A stretch of 64,000 bases of DNA from Myrica gale (Eukaryota > Streptophyta > Magnoliopsida > Fagales > Myricaceae), in the NCBI GenBank assembly GCA_963930655.1, contig OZ005602.1, positions 24,999,840 through 25,063,839 of the forward strand, written 5' to 3'. The position numbers were made by a program, and so were the translations under genes. Of this stretch, positions 24,260 through 35,430 are shown in pieces. Numbering within the stretch: position 1 is the stretch's first letter; the number at the start of each line of letters is the position of its first letter. The notes under the pieces were generated by a model. It made no database searches, was not told the origin of the DNA, and saw nothing but the letters and a program-made list of their open reading frames with translations.

Positions 24260-27200
24260 CTACAGCTCATCTTTGGTTTGCCCATTCAGAGCGACCACCT
24301 CTGTTTCAAATATTAGCGTTGCACCACCTGTAGTTTCAAAGAGATATCATAACATAAATATTAGCTACCCATATATAACACTCATAGTTGCATGTGAAAG
24401 AGGAGAAAAAGCCCATCCCATCAACATATATTATCTCCTGGAAGAAATTTCATGTGTCAACATTAAGCAAATTTGCAGCCCTTGATGGAGTGACATATTT
24501 GAATCTAGTGAATCAATTCTCTTAATTGTAGCAAAAACTTGAGGGTGAAGTTCACTGAGAACCCAATGGGAGATCAACCAGGTTGAGGACAGAGTCATTA
24601 ATCAAAATGGATGAAGGAAATAATATCTTCTAAACATGAAGATAACATGTGCTTTCCTCTTTTCTTTTCACTTGAATTCTTTAGCAATTTCCAACCCATT
24701 CCAGCCAAGAGTATATCTGCATGCAATTCTATTCTTTAAAATCCTAAATATTTAAACCCTCGACCATCCATTGCTCGATAGCCTCCCAATCAGCTACAAA
24801 AAGCCCAAACACTACTACAAATTACTGTTCACTGCCCAGGGACAGCTACCTAAACTCTCATTTTTCCTCTTTGTTTCATTTCCAAAAGTCCCACCTCTCC
24901 CTTGCACCATTAGATTCTATATTTTCTCATAGGATTCGACCTAAATTTGCCAACACCTATTCTCTGCTGCCAAATAAACCCTAAAGGTCAGTCTCTGCTG
25001 TACAATGCCAGAGTTCAAGCAAGCAAACTTATTTATCTATCAATAAGGCCTACATTTAGATGGAGTAGTTTATAGCATTTTATGGTTCAAAGCTCAACCT
25101 ACTCAGTTTACAGAAAAACCGCCAGATTTAACAGATCATGGAACCCACTAGTCATGTCCCTGCGACCTTTGGACCATCTCAATCAAAGATTAACATTCCA
25201 ATTGTGGCTGATCCACATTCAACAGCTATGCTCAAGGACCAACAATTCATCTACACGTAAACATCAACCGATGCATTCAACTATAATCCTGCAATAACGG
25301 CGTTCTCTTTTTGTTCGGTTATCAAAGGAAAGGAGACAAAAACATCTGACTTCAAAAGATATCTCAGACAACTATGGCTATCATAAGGTCCACAAAATGA
25401 AGCACCTCAATGGGAATGGGAACTAGAAGCAATAGATTATAAAAGGATGCAGAGAAAAAATGTTACCTGGGATAGTCGGTGGGGAACCTTGGTCCCCATA
25501 ACCAAGTTTGGAAGGTATTTTCAACTTCCGCTTCTCACCTACACATGCTCCAAGCAATCCTTGTTCCCACCCTGAAACAGAAAAAGCAACTTTCAAGCAT
25601 CCATACTTCCATGAGCAATAGTAAACAACAAACCAATCTTCTTTACTACACGACTAAGCAAAAAGACAGGCATCTTTTATAAACAAACAGTTGGCTTCTA
25701 ACAGGAAACCAATGTTAGAACAGTATTGATTAAAGTTCAATGAAACCAAACTGGTAACAGAGTCAAAACTAGAAAAACAAGAAATTGAAGGTAAATTAAC
25801 CTATATACAACAGTCTCTCCTGCATAGTAGAAAAACCAAAAGACAGTCACAACCATGCGCAACAAAATTCCATATACAACCTGAGCATAAGATAGCACAA
25901 AGTTATCACGCTCATATGCTACCATACTTGGGTGACCACAAGGAAGAAGTGATTTTGAATTATCTCTACATGATTTACAACCGAACAATCACTCAAGAAG
26001 TAAGCATGTGAAATTGAGCCGAGATACAGTCAAAACATGGATATTTCATTTCTATGCTGTCAGTAAAATGGTAAGTTCCAAAGTGCTTTTCGTCAAACAA
26101 CACATGGATTCAAGGTAATTTGGATTTATTTCTTCCTCCATATAGCAGGACCAAAGTGGCATTGCTCCAGGGTCAAGTAACACCTACCTCTTAAAGATTT
26201 TTAAAGCATATAATATGACATATAATCAAATACTGGGTTTTAACATAAAACTTTCTTCTTGTTGTTTTATTGATTACCTAAAAACAAACTCTCATTTATC
26301 AATCCATAGCCAGAAGTATCTCCAGATCTGTAGCTTTACATGAAAAGACCTATCAAATTAAAAAAAAAGGCATGGTTTCATGTATTGAAAAAAAGTTGTG
26401 TGAAGCATCTATAGTCAGATGCTTTTCACATGAACTATCTAATTAAGTTTTGGCTGTTAAAACAAGTACACAAGGTTCTTATAACCCCATGGTTTCTTTC
26501 TACACACAAAAACATCTAACTATTGCAATCTGAGGCTATTCTTTTAGAATTTGCAAAATCAGTGAAAAGTCTTCACACACCTCTTATCACATGACCCTTC
26601 CCAAGCTCGAACTCAATTGGAGAGTCCCTTTCGAAACTAGAATCAAAAACAGTTCCATCTGTGAGTGTTCCCTGCACAGATAAGTGATCAGTGGTAATTA
26701 TAATGCATAAATAAAAGTTACAACTGAATCATATAGCAAGTTAAAATAACTCCAGTTAATTGCTGACCCTGCAATAAGACAGAAGAAGTCTACTATATCT
26801 ATATCTCTATGTATATAGCCTATCTATCAGTTCAAAAATTATTTGAACAAATTTTCTGAAGAAATTCAAGGACAATGAATCATTTTCATTTTATTCACCA
26901 GAAGCCTTACAGTTTGCAATCAGTTACAGGAGCTGATATCAGTATTAATCACACGCCATGTTTTCTAAAGAAGTTCAGATAAGTCAAGAAGTGCGACACA
27001 ATGATGTCCTATATCCGTGCGAAGGAGGCAGAGTGTGGCCAGGAAAGGAGATGAAGTTTGATCCTTATACCAGGAAGGTAGAGAGTAAGGTGTTTGGTCA
27101 GAATTTTGTTCACCACTCGTATATCTTATCAAATATATTGTTCTAATTTGGCCACGAAACTGTTGTTTAGTGAATCCAATTTCCTAACCTTGCATGGTAA

Positions 27201-28751
27201 AGCGATCCTTATTCCAGGTTTTAGAATGAATTCCACCTTAGACTTTTAGTGTGGTTTACACAGGAGTTCAGGTTTAATGGATCCTTATGTTTTTATTGTA
27301 CAGTGGCATGAACAGAACAGTGGGAGACATGACAGTAGACATGGCGAACACCTGAACCAGTCAATGACTGAATTCCAGGGACAAACTGTGAGAAATCTTC
27401 AGGCTATTAATCAGAATTCATGACTAAACTTAAGACAGCAATGGGAAATATTAGGTGCGAGTTTGATGGGATATATTGATTTCAAATAACAAATGTTATG
27501 GATTGTGGGAAACATAGTTAATTTTGACCCTTTGGACTGTAGTCAAATGTGTTTTGTCAGGCGAAGAGAATACTCCTGAGTTGGGCGATTCACATCAGTC
27601 ATCAGATGAGATTGCTTTTGAACTGTAAACAGGTAACTGTTCAATGTAACTGAGGTGTCTGAACTTAGCAAGTGTGATGCTTCTGCTTAGGTCATGAAGT
27701 GTAATGGTGTGTAGGAGGAGGGGGGGTCTTTTTTGCGGGTTTGAAGAGGAATCGTGATTCATGTCCAACAAGCAAGTAATTTGTTTCAACAACTCCAGTT
27801 GCACAAGATGAAAATCAATGTACCACCTTCGAAGAATGTGAAAACTATTGATAAATGAAACATACACCAGGCAGTAAAATAGGGTAACTTTGCACTTTAC
27901 GATCTGCTGATTCACAAAACAAAAGTAACAGTTCTAAAAGTAAGACATCTAAAATCTAATTAACAATTAACGAAACCTGGAAGCATCCTTACTCGATAAT
28001 GTACTTTGAGTCTATCACCTTTGTGAGCCTGAATGTCACAAGAATCTGGCTTATACTGCAAAAAAAAAAAAAAAAGGAACCCCAACAAGATGATCAAAAC
28101 GCAGGCAACATCGTGTCAGGAAGACTGGACAAGGATACAGCAAACTGTTTTACTATGTTTACCACCCACTCTCATAGGTTCCCACTACACCGTAATACCC
28201 ACTGTTTTACCGCTTCAAAACTACGGGGTTGCTTATTTGTCTCCCGATTTCCATTCTTAAAGAGACAACTAAACCCATCAGAATCCTAAAATTTCAGAAA
28301 AACCATCCCCAGATCAATTCCAGTAACAAAAGTATTCTCCAGCAAATAAGCAACCCCGTAGTTTGCCCGCGATATCCTCATTTCGTACGTTTTCAAATCC
28401 ATCACAAACTCGAAGCTCCGATAGTTTAAATAATTTCCAGATGCAAGCTTAATCTAATACACAAGGAGAGTTTCGATAATAGATCGAAAAAGGTGGAATT
28501 TACCTTAACGCCAATCTGTAACTCCTTCACATCGCCTTGCTCCGCAGAAACTGAAGTATGTAAAGGAACAAAAACAATGAACTCATTGATAATAAAAACA
28601 ATAATGAATAAGAATCCCAGATCTAATTCTTACAATGAGTCAGGCGTAGAAGACCAGATTATTGCAGGAAAATAGCATAGTACGTACCGAAGGTGGAAAG
28701 GAGCAACAACAGGAAAATTGGAGTGGCCTTCAACGCACAGCTCAAACTCAT
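24260..28751 (-). CDS. FKBP15: ER-luminal FKBP-type peptidyl-prolyl isomerase (FKBP15/FKBP2 type), six exons
   Basis: Small secretory-pathway prolyl isomerase of 145 residues, close to the family size. Exons on the minus strand: 28751-28688, 28550-28504, 28055-27993, 26671-26581, 25571-25467 and 24327-24260 (TAG). They sum to 438 bases in frame with GT/AG junctions. Residues 1-21 form a signal peptide ([17 protein letters not shown]), cleaved before AEQGD. One FKBP domain follows with [26 protein letters not shown] and [19 protein letters not shown], which keeps the usual active-site Tyr, Phe, Asp, Val-Ile, Trp and second Tyr. The C-terminus is KDEL, a strong ER-retention signal. Introns 3, 4 and 5 are each about 1 kb and hold no recognised gene. 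FKBP15-1 versus 15-2 cannot be decided here. It lies 2 kb from FKBP62 on the same strand. Confidence 0.95.
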
Positions 28752-29261
28752 CTTCGCAACCGAAAAAGCTCCCTGCTTTTCTCTCTTTGGGTTCCACAGC
28801 TAGAGTTCTCTGCCTGCTGGACTTATATTGGTCACCGCATCCAGTAATATTAGACCATTGGGACGACCATTTCCTCGGCGATGCAAATAGCCACAATGCC
28901 ATCCACGTGACGCGAAACGGTTAGATTCATCGATTACTGTTAGATGAAAAATAAATATATATATTTTTTTAAAAAATATTATTAATAACGAAATAAATAA
29001 TTTAAGACAATATTATTTAAGATGTTTGATTGTAAAAAAATTTGGAGTATCGAAATTAATAAAGAAGTAAAGGGATAAATAATTTGAATGAATTTTTTAT
29101 ATTTATTTTTATAAATATTTTGAAGATCTAGAATATTTACTATAAAAATTTAATTCCAATCTTTTAGGATATAAAAGTTAAATTCCCTTCCATTTGCTAG
29201 TCTAGCTAGCAGGGTATTTGTTTCATTTGATTTTAAAATTAATTTCTACAAATAAAAGAAA
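28752..29261. other. FKBP15 upstream region and AT-rich intergenic DNA
   Basis: The first 150 bases hold the presumed leader and promoter of FKBP15. From about 28930 the sequence is AT-rich with no gene recognised. Confidence 0.4.
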
Positions 29262-29460
29262 AAGTGTGCTTATGTTGTAAAATTTTAGTGTTGTTAAAAT
29301 TTTAGGTATTGGGTTTAGTGAAAAAGTGAAGAGATATATAATTTTTTATATTTTTTGCAGTGAATAGCAGTGATTTGATGGGGGAGAGAGAGATTATATT
29401 GTAATTTTTTATTGTGTTAAAATTTTAGAGTGTGTAAAATTTTAGGACGCAAACGCAGCT
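29262..29460 (+). mobile_element. Dispersed MITE, copy 2
   Basis: Same body as the MITE at 5553-5750, in the same orientation: TTAGGTATTGGGTTTAGTG, TGATTTGATGGGGGAGAG and the end AAACGCAGCT. Confidence 0.75.
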
Positions 29461-30004
29461 AGAAGAAGAGGTAAAAAAATCTAAATTATTCCAGCAATTT
29501 TATTTATGAGATAATCGATTTATTTTCCCAGGAACTACCATTTTACCTTTTCCCACACTTCAAAGTTCAAAGGCTAATGCACCCACCGTAAGCCTTTTCA
29601 ATTCTAAAAATGTCGACGGCTTTCAAAGTACAATTTCTCCCACCCATCATACTCTTTCAAGCAACTGCCAATAACACCTAATAGGTGGTAGTTAAATCTC
29701 CACATTAATTTAAAATGAATATTTAAAGGTAATGATTTGATTTGGCCACCTCACTCACCCTTAAATGTTCATTTTAAAATCACAGCGAAGACTCTGAATC
29801 TCTTGTACAAATTTTTTTTTTTGTACCGAATTCTTTTCTCAACTTTTGGTACCTAAGAATAGCTAATTGTAAATAGAATCAGACCAAAACTAGAGAACAA
29901 AGTCTACCCATCACTCCTGGTTTTGGAATTATCAAGGCTCCCTTATTGATGTCAGAAGGACTGTGATCTCATAGTCGGGCCTTACTCCATTCACTAAGCT
30001 CTTA
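29461..30004. other. Intergenic; no gene seen
   Basis: Contains a small inverted repeat near 29703-29785 (TTTAAAATGAATATTTAAAGG against CCTTAAATGTTCATTTTAAA). No coding segment recognised. Confidence 0.4.
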
Positions 30005-30455
30005 GCATGTTTGGAAAGAGGGTTAGGTTTTGGTTTTGATTTGGGTTTGAGTTATAAAATTTAAATTAAATTAAAATATTGTTTTGTTGCAAGGTTTTGT
30101 TTGGTTGATTAAGAGTTTGAGTTGAAAAAAAACTGTATAGTGGAGGGGAATCGGGAGCCACCCCTTGTGAGAGGGTGCCCAGGCGAGAGGGAGCCCAGAT
30201 CTGGGGACCCCTGCCCCGGGGTGGCCGCGAGCGCATCCCAGTGGCTCTCCTGAGAAGAGGTGGCCAAGAGCCACCCGGCGATGGGGAGCCTAGATCTGGG
30301 CTCTCTCGCATGAGGTGGCTCCTGATTCCCATGTACAGTTTTTTTTTCAACTCAAAATCTTAATCAACCAAACAAAACAATATTTAATCTAATTTGAATT
30401 TAAAAACTCAAACCTAGACCAAAACAAAAACCTAACACTCTTTCCAAACAAACCC
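30005..30455. mobile_element. Foldback MITE, about 450 bp
   Basis: The left arm GTTTGGAAAGAGGGTTAGGT, followed by TTGTTTGGTTGATTAAGA, recurs inverted in the right arm, which ends near 30455. The centre (30150-30330) is GC-rich and itself partly inverted: GGGAGCCACC, GCCCAGATCTGGG and its inverse. The open frames called here on both strands come from this symmetry. Confidence 0.75.
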
Positions 30456-31102
30456 AAGTTAGCTTTGCTCTAGGTGTGTTGTCTACTCTTGGATGGAAGA
30501 AAGAACGAAGAATTTTTTTAATGTAATTTTGTTGCGTAAGAGAGAATTTGGCAAGCTCAGTAAAGTGAGTTCACCTAATGTACAGTGGATGAGGTTAGGA
30601 TGTTGCCCACAATTATTCTTGTAAGTAATTTGAAGAAGACGAAATATGTAGTTTAGGAGATGCATTAAATAATAATTTTTTACACAAAATTAAAATTTAC
30701 TTATATTTGTTGGACTCTAAAGAGTTGTCCTTTGTTTGCTAACTAAGTGTATTTTCATCCTTAAATGTTCTTTGGTAGCCTATTGATTTATAAATAGGAC
30801 CTCTAATGAAATGGACAAGTCACTTATTCATATTATACTATATAGTTTTTTCATATACAAGTTGGGCCAAATTAACTCGACGTTTACTAATCAAAATTTT
30901 AACACTCTAAAATTTTATTACCATTTAAAAAAAAATTCCTCATTTTTTCACTCTCTCCTCACTTTTTCACCAACTCTCATATTTAAAATATTAAATACCC
31001 AAAATTATTAACAAAATTTTTTTTCCAAACACCATGTAAAGTTGATGGATAATTGTACGATTAAATATAAAACCATAGTATATGCCTATATGGTGTCTGA
31101 AA
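30456..31102. other. AT-rich intergenic with a degraded reverse MITE
   Basis: Positions about 30890-31030 resemble the dispersed MITE in reverse orientation (CTAAAATTTTATTACC, CACTCTCTCCTCACTTTTTC, AATACCCAAAATT). No gene seen. Confidence 0.4.
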
Positions 31103-31842
31103 TAGGGGTGTTCATTTTCACCAGCGGTGGCGGTTTAACCGTCACCGTAACCGGTAAGAGCGGTTATTGTACTTTAGCGGTGCGGTGACGGTGTCAAATA
31201 TGCGATTCCGTCAATTTGCGGTGACGGTGACGATTTTCGTCAAACCGTCACCTACACTACCGTTAACGACCCCTAATTTAGACTTTAGATGATTATTGAT
31301 TATGTGACATACTTTTATTGGGCTTTTGTTGGAATATGTTAGTTAGTTTATGTCACATTGTTTTACACTTTTACTAGACTTTAGTCTTTATGCTTGAATA
31401 TGATATTATGTTGGACTTTTGGACAGCTTATTATATTTGTTATGAGTATTAATGATTATGATATTATGTTTGAATATGTTATGATATTTGTACATTTAAT
31501 ATGATTATTAATTATGATATTATGTTGCAAAATTTAAATAGGTTATAATATTTGAATGATTATATTTATTGCTTATATATGGACATCAAATGGTCCAAAA
31601 AAGCCTAAGAAAAATAGCCCAAAATAGTGAAAAATGAAATGTAAAAAAACTATTTTTTTGGTCTAACGCTTACACGGTTTAAGCGGTTATCGTCTAACCG
31701 TTACCGTTAATACCGTTACCGGCAAGATCGGTTATTGTGTCTTAGCGGTGCGGTGACGGTGTCAAATATGTGATTTCGTCAATTGCGGTGACGGTGACGA
31801 TTTTTGCCAAACCATCACCTACACTACCTTTGACCACCCCTA
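31103..31842. mobile_element. Non-autonomous hAT-type element with perfect 8-bp target duplication
   Basis: The inverted ends are TAGGGGTGTTCA and, at the right, TGACCACCCCTA. The 8 bases GTCTGAAA stand immediately before (31095-31102) and after (31843-31850), a perfect target duplication of hAT length. Inside, a GC-richer unit (about 31110-31275, with AGCGGTGCGGTGACGGTGTC) is repeated directly near 31670-31830. The middle is AT-rich. There is no transposase reading. Confidence 0.85.
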
Positions 31843-32055
31843 GTCTGAAAGGCCAACGAAGCTAACAATACCAATCCTGCTAACCAATTTTAGAGATGAT
31901 GGCTATGGAGCCCATCTATGATATTTCGTGGGCTAGATCAGTTCTGTTGGGCTGACCATGTTGGGCCTATGGTTCTGGTTTAACAAAATGATCATATAGC
32001 CCAAATCAGCCCATTCTTAGTATTTCTCTCTCTCTCTCTCTCTCTCGGTGTTACC
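31843..32055. other. Upstream region of the PPR gene with (TC)n tract
   Basis: A (CT)n run of about 12 units lies at 32023-32046, directly ahead of the PPR reading frame. It is a common feature of plant leaders. Confidence 0.5.
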
Positions 32056-33237
32056 GTGACCGTGCCTCCAACCTTGCATTGCCTGCTCACCACCACTCTC
32101 CGCAAACCCAACCGCCTCTTTCCTCCATTCCCGCCTCTCCTCCCTCTCGACCTCAACTCCGAACACATTCTCTTTTCACTCTACTATCGCTACCTCTCTT
32201 CCTCACCAGGTGAAAACGAAGCCCAAACCGCCCAAACCTCAACTTCGACCGCTCCACCCCAAAATCCCTACCCCAAAACCAAAACCCCGCTGGAAATGCA
32301 ATTCGAGACATGGGTGCAGAAGCTCAAACCAGGTTTCACCCCATCAGATGTGGAGTACGCCCTCTGGTCCCAATCCGACCCGGACCTCGCTCTTGACCTC
32401 TTCCGGTGGACAGCTTTGCAGCGGGGGTACAAAGCACAACCACGTTACCTACTTCACCATGATAAAGATCCTCATCGTTGGCAAGCGTTACAGCCACGCC
32501 GAGACCATCATCGAAGAGGTACTCGCTGGGGCTTGTGATATTAGCGTCCCTCTTTACAACTCCATTATTAAATTCTGTTGCGGTAGGAGGGCTGTGATTA
32601 ATCGCGCATTCGATGTGTATAAGAAAATGTACAAATCGAAGAGTTGTAAGCCCACACTCGAGACTTATACGTTGTTGTTCAACTCATTGCTTCGTAGGTT
32701 CAACAAGTTGAATGTTTGTTATGCGTATTTACATTCAGTCCGGTCGTTATCAAATCAAATGAGCGTGATACCAGACACTTTCGTGTTGAATATGATTATA
32801 AAGGCCTATGCTAAATGTCTTGAAGTTGATGAGGCCATTCGGGTTTTTCGTGAAATGGGGTTGTATGGATGTGAGCCGAATGCATATACATATGGATATA
32901 TAGCGAAGGGTTTGTGTGAGAAGGGGAGAGTAAGCAGGGTGTTGGGTTTTATAAGGAAATGAGGGGGAAGGGTTTGGTTCCGAGTAGTAGTACTTATATG
33001 ATTGTGATTTGCAGTGTTGCTATGGAAAGGATGTTTGAGGATGCTAGTGATATTGTATTTGATATGTTGGGGAATTCCATGTCTCCCGATTTGTTGACTT
33101 ACAAAACATTGTTGGAGGGAATGTGTAGGAAAGGAAGGGGCAACGAGGCCTTTGAGCTGCTTGAAAAATTGAGGAAGAGTGATCCTGCAATGAATGAGAA
33201 GACATACAAGGCTTTGTTCAACGAATTGAATTTGTGA
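32056..33237 (+). pseudogene. Pentatricopeptide-repeat (PPR) protein gene with two frame breaks
   Basis: PPR proteins bind organelle RNA. The N-terminal part (32056-32430) is rich in Leu, Pro and Arg, like a mitochondrial presequence, and leads to FETWVQKLKPGFTPSDVEYA and DLALDLFRWTALQRG. The reading then moves one frame at the run of five G at 32423-32427 and continues (VTYFTMIKILIVGKRYSHAE, LYNSIIKFCCGRRAV, IPDTFVLNMIIKAYAKCLEVDEA cut in the usual 35-residue rhythm) to about 32955. There one G appears to be missing (FIRK then MRGKGLVPSS), and the first frame resumes to TGA at 33235-33237. The codon at 32056 is GTG where an ATG would be expected; the first in-frame ATG is 32296. Removing the two single-base changes would give one frame of about 390 codons. 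It resembles P-type PPRs such as Arabidopsis At3g25210, from memory. It is either a young pseudogene or an intact gene with two run-length errors. Confidence 0.8.
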
Positions 33238-34390
33238 AGTGGGGGCTAAACTATTCAGTCTTCTAAGAGTTAATGTCGATATTTAACTGAGTCATTGTCA
33301 AGCAAAGCCAGCATCTAGAAACTGTTCAATGTATTGTGAAGTATGATATTGGATCAATAGCTGATTCATTCCCCAAGTTTAAAATGCTTGGATCTTTAAT
33401 GAATATTGGCCTGCAGCAGAATTGCCCTGAAGATGTATCTGCACTTTCCTCTATATGAGTGTATGACATAGTTGTTCTCCGGAATTATTGAAAAATCAGA
33501 GCTATCTTGCTCTCTGCCCTTCATACCATTCACCCTATGCTCTAGTATTCTGGAAAATAAAGCCCGGCCAAGAGCCAAGAGCCAATATCAGGCAACATCA
33601 AGCAGAACATGAATACGCGGAAGAAGGATGGCAGATTTTATCTTTTCCATTTAAATAGATGATAAACATCTGTACTTGAAGGGTGTTAGTACACTGGGGT
33701 GAAAACAATTGAAATATTTTGCTTGGGGAATGGATTAATCTTGGAAATTATAGTTTGGACCTTATACCCGCATTTATGAATTAATGATTATGTTATTTGG
33801 AACTTGAAGGAACAACCGTCTGCGGAGGACGAGGCAATTGAATTTTCTAGACAAGTAATGGATAGAAGAAGAAACTGTTTGATGTTTAGGGAATTTTCTC
33901 CCTTTTTCAAGGAGAAAAGGTTGTTGTTGCGCCAAAATTTGAAGTAGAGAAAAGGGTGAAGTGTAATAAATCTTGGTAAAAAAAAATAGCAAGGAGCATC
34001 ACGCACTATACAAGGGTTAAGAAAGAGTTGAACAATGAGCATCACGCACGAAGAGTTATATAGTGGTAGTGACTCAATGTAGCAAATGCATGTTATTTTA
34101 ATTTTAGTGACATATGCTTTTGGGATTTGTTTAATTAAGAGAGAATTTGGCTCTGCTTTGGAGCTAGCAGGGTTGGGCAATTTGTTATAAATTTGCAGTT
34201 TTACTCTGAAATGAATGGGACTTATAAAGACTGTTTGACCAACCAGCAAGCTGAGGAAGGGCATGGTTTCAATCCTTCCAGAGGTTAAAGACTCTTCACC
34301 ATCTGCTAGAAGCCAAACATTTGTAAACCCAGTACTATATTATTCTACTTAAATGGTTCTGAAACGAAGCAACTATGCTATAAATAACCT
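33238..34390. other. Intergenic between the PPR gene and the defensin palindrome
   Basis: No gene or element recognised. The first part probably contains the PPR 3' untranslated region. Confidence 0.4.
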
Positions 34391-34434
34391 CTTTTATTAT
34401 TTCTACTTGCTATAACTGAGGCTAAACACTTATG

Positions 34435-34814
34435 ATGGGTACGTCTCAAAGATTTGTTCTGGTTTTATTGTGTATCGTCTTCTTTGTCTTCACGATCCAC
34501 TATGGGAATGCAGGTGCGTATGGTTGAATTTGCTCTTCCTCTGTTTGTACTTGTAATCCTTGAAATTGACTGTGTTTCTCATGAGCTCCTTTTCTCAATC
34601 ATTTATTGGTCTTTGTCTTTTAGGAGACAGGTTTTCAGATTGCAAGATATCCCCTACAGAAAATTGCACGATATGCTGGAAAGCAAGCCAGACGTGGTCG
34701 GGTTTGTGCTCCAAAAACTGCGGTAATCAATGCCGGAACTGGGAGAATGCAACTTGGGGACACTGTCGGAGGGGACATCTCAAATGCTATTGCGGCTTTA
34801 TATTCTGTTACTGA
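34435..34814 (+). CDS. Defensin-like cysteine-rich peptide precursor, copy A
   Basis: Exons 34435-34513 and 34624-34814; 89 residues. A second ATG lies three bases upstream in frame (34432). Residues 1-26 are a hydrophobic signal peptide (core VLVLLCIVFFVFTI), with the intron falling at its end as usual for plant defensin-like genes. The secreted part has ten cysteines at 33, 41, 44, 55, 59, 63, 74, 81, 83 and 88. The set C59-x3-C63, G72-x-C74 and C81-x-C83 is the CS-alpha-beta signature of defensins; the extra pair (41, 44) exceeds the standard eight. Likely a secreted antimicrobial or signalling peptide; the specific role is unknown. Copy B opposite encodes the identical protein. No frame damage. 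Confidence 0.85.
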
Positions 34815-35007
34815 GTAGGGAAGAAGCTATATTTGGTGAATACCTCAAAAGAGATCAAAGGGTTCTTCAGATGATGGATGAATGTTATTAATTCATCTAA
34901 CGTATCATGAGTATTCGCTTTCATGATCTTACATATATATTCATCCATCATCTGAAGAACCCTTTGATCTCTTTTGAGGTATTCACCAAATATAGCTTCT
35001 TCCCTAC

Positions 35008-35389
35008 TCAGTAACAGAATATAAAGCCGCAATAGCATTTGAGATGTCCCCTCCGACAATGTCCCCAAGTTGCATTCTCCCAGTTCCGGCATTGATTACC
35101 GCAGTTTTTGGAGCACAAACCCGACCACGTCTGGCTTGCTTTCCAGCATATCGTGCAATTTTCTGTAGGGGATATCTTGCAATCTGAAAACCTGTCTCCT
35201 AAAATACAAAGACCAATAAATGATTGAGAAAAGGAGCTCATGAGAAATACAAAGTCAATTTCAAGGATTACAAGTACAAACAGAGGAAGAGCAAATTCAA
35301 CCATACGCACCTGCATTCCCATAGTGGATCGTGAAGACAAAGAAGACGATACACAATAAAACCAGAACAAATCTTTGAGACGTACCCAT
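35008..35389 (-). CDS. Defensin-like cysteine-rich peptide precursor, copy B
   Basis: Exons on the minus strand: 35389-35311 and 35198-35008; 89 residues, the same predicted protein as copy A. The only coding difference I find is a silent His codon (CAT against CAC). The intron differs from copy A by one substitution and a small indel, so the arms are not an identical mirror. Same signal peptide, ten cysteines and CS-alpha-beta pattern. The gene converges on copy A with 193 bp between stop codons, so antisense overlap of the 3' regions is likely. Confidence 0.85.
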
Positions 35390-35430
35390 CATAAATGTTT
35401 AGCCTCAGTTATAGCGTAGAAATAATAAAA

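Larger units (their letters stand above)
34391..35430. repeat. Near-perfect inverted duplication (palindrome), arms about 492 bp, spacer 55 bp
   Basis: Arm 1 (34391-34883) and arm 2 (34939-35430) are reverse complements along their whole length. I saw only about five differences: a 2-bp indel near 34407, T for C before the start, TT/A changes near 34573, C/A at 34618, and one silent third-base change in exon 2. The spacer 34884-34938 is unique. Each arm contains one complete two-exon defensin-like gene, and both read towards the centre. A transcript crossing the centre would fold into a hairpin of nearly 500 bp. Confidence 0.93.

Noticed and set aside
30066..30363. Frames on both strands near 30.2 kb
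   Set aside because: They are products of the symmetric centre of a foldback MITE, with no recognisable domain.
34391..35430. Palindrome as a pure assembly foldback
   Set aside because: The arms differ by several substitutions and small indels, including one silent coding change, and the spacer is unique. An artefact is less likely, though long reads should confirm.
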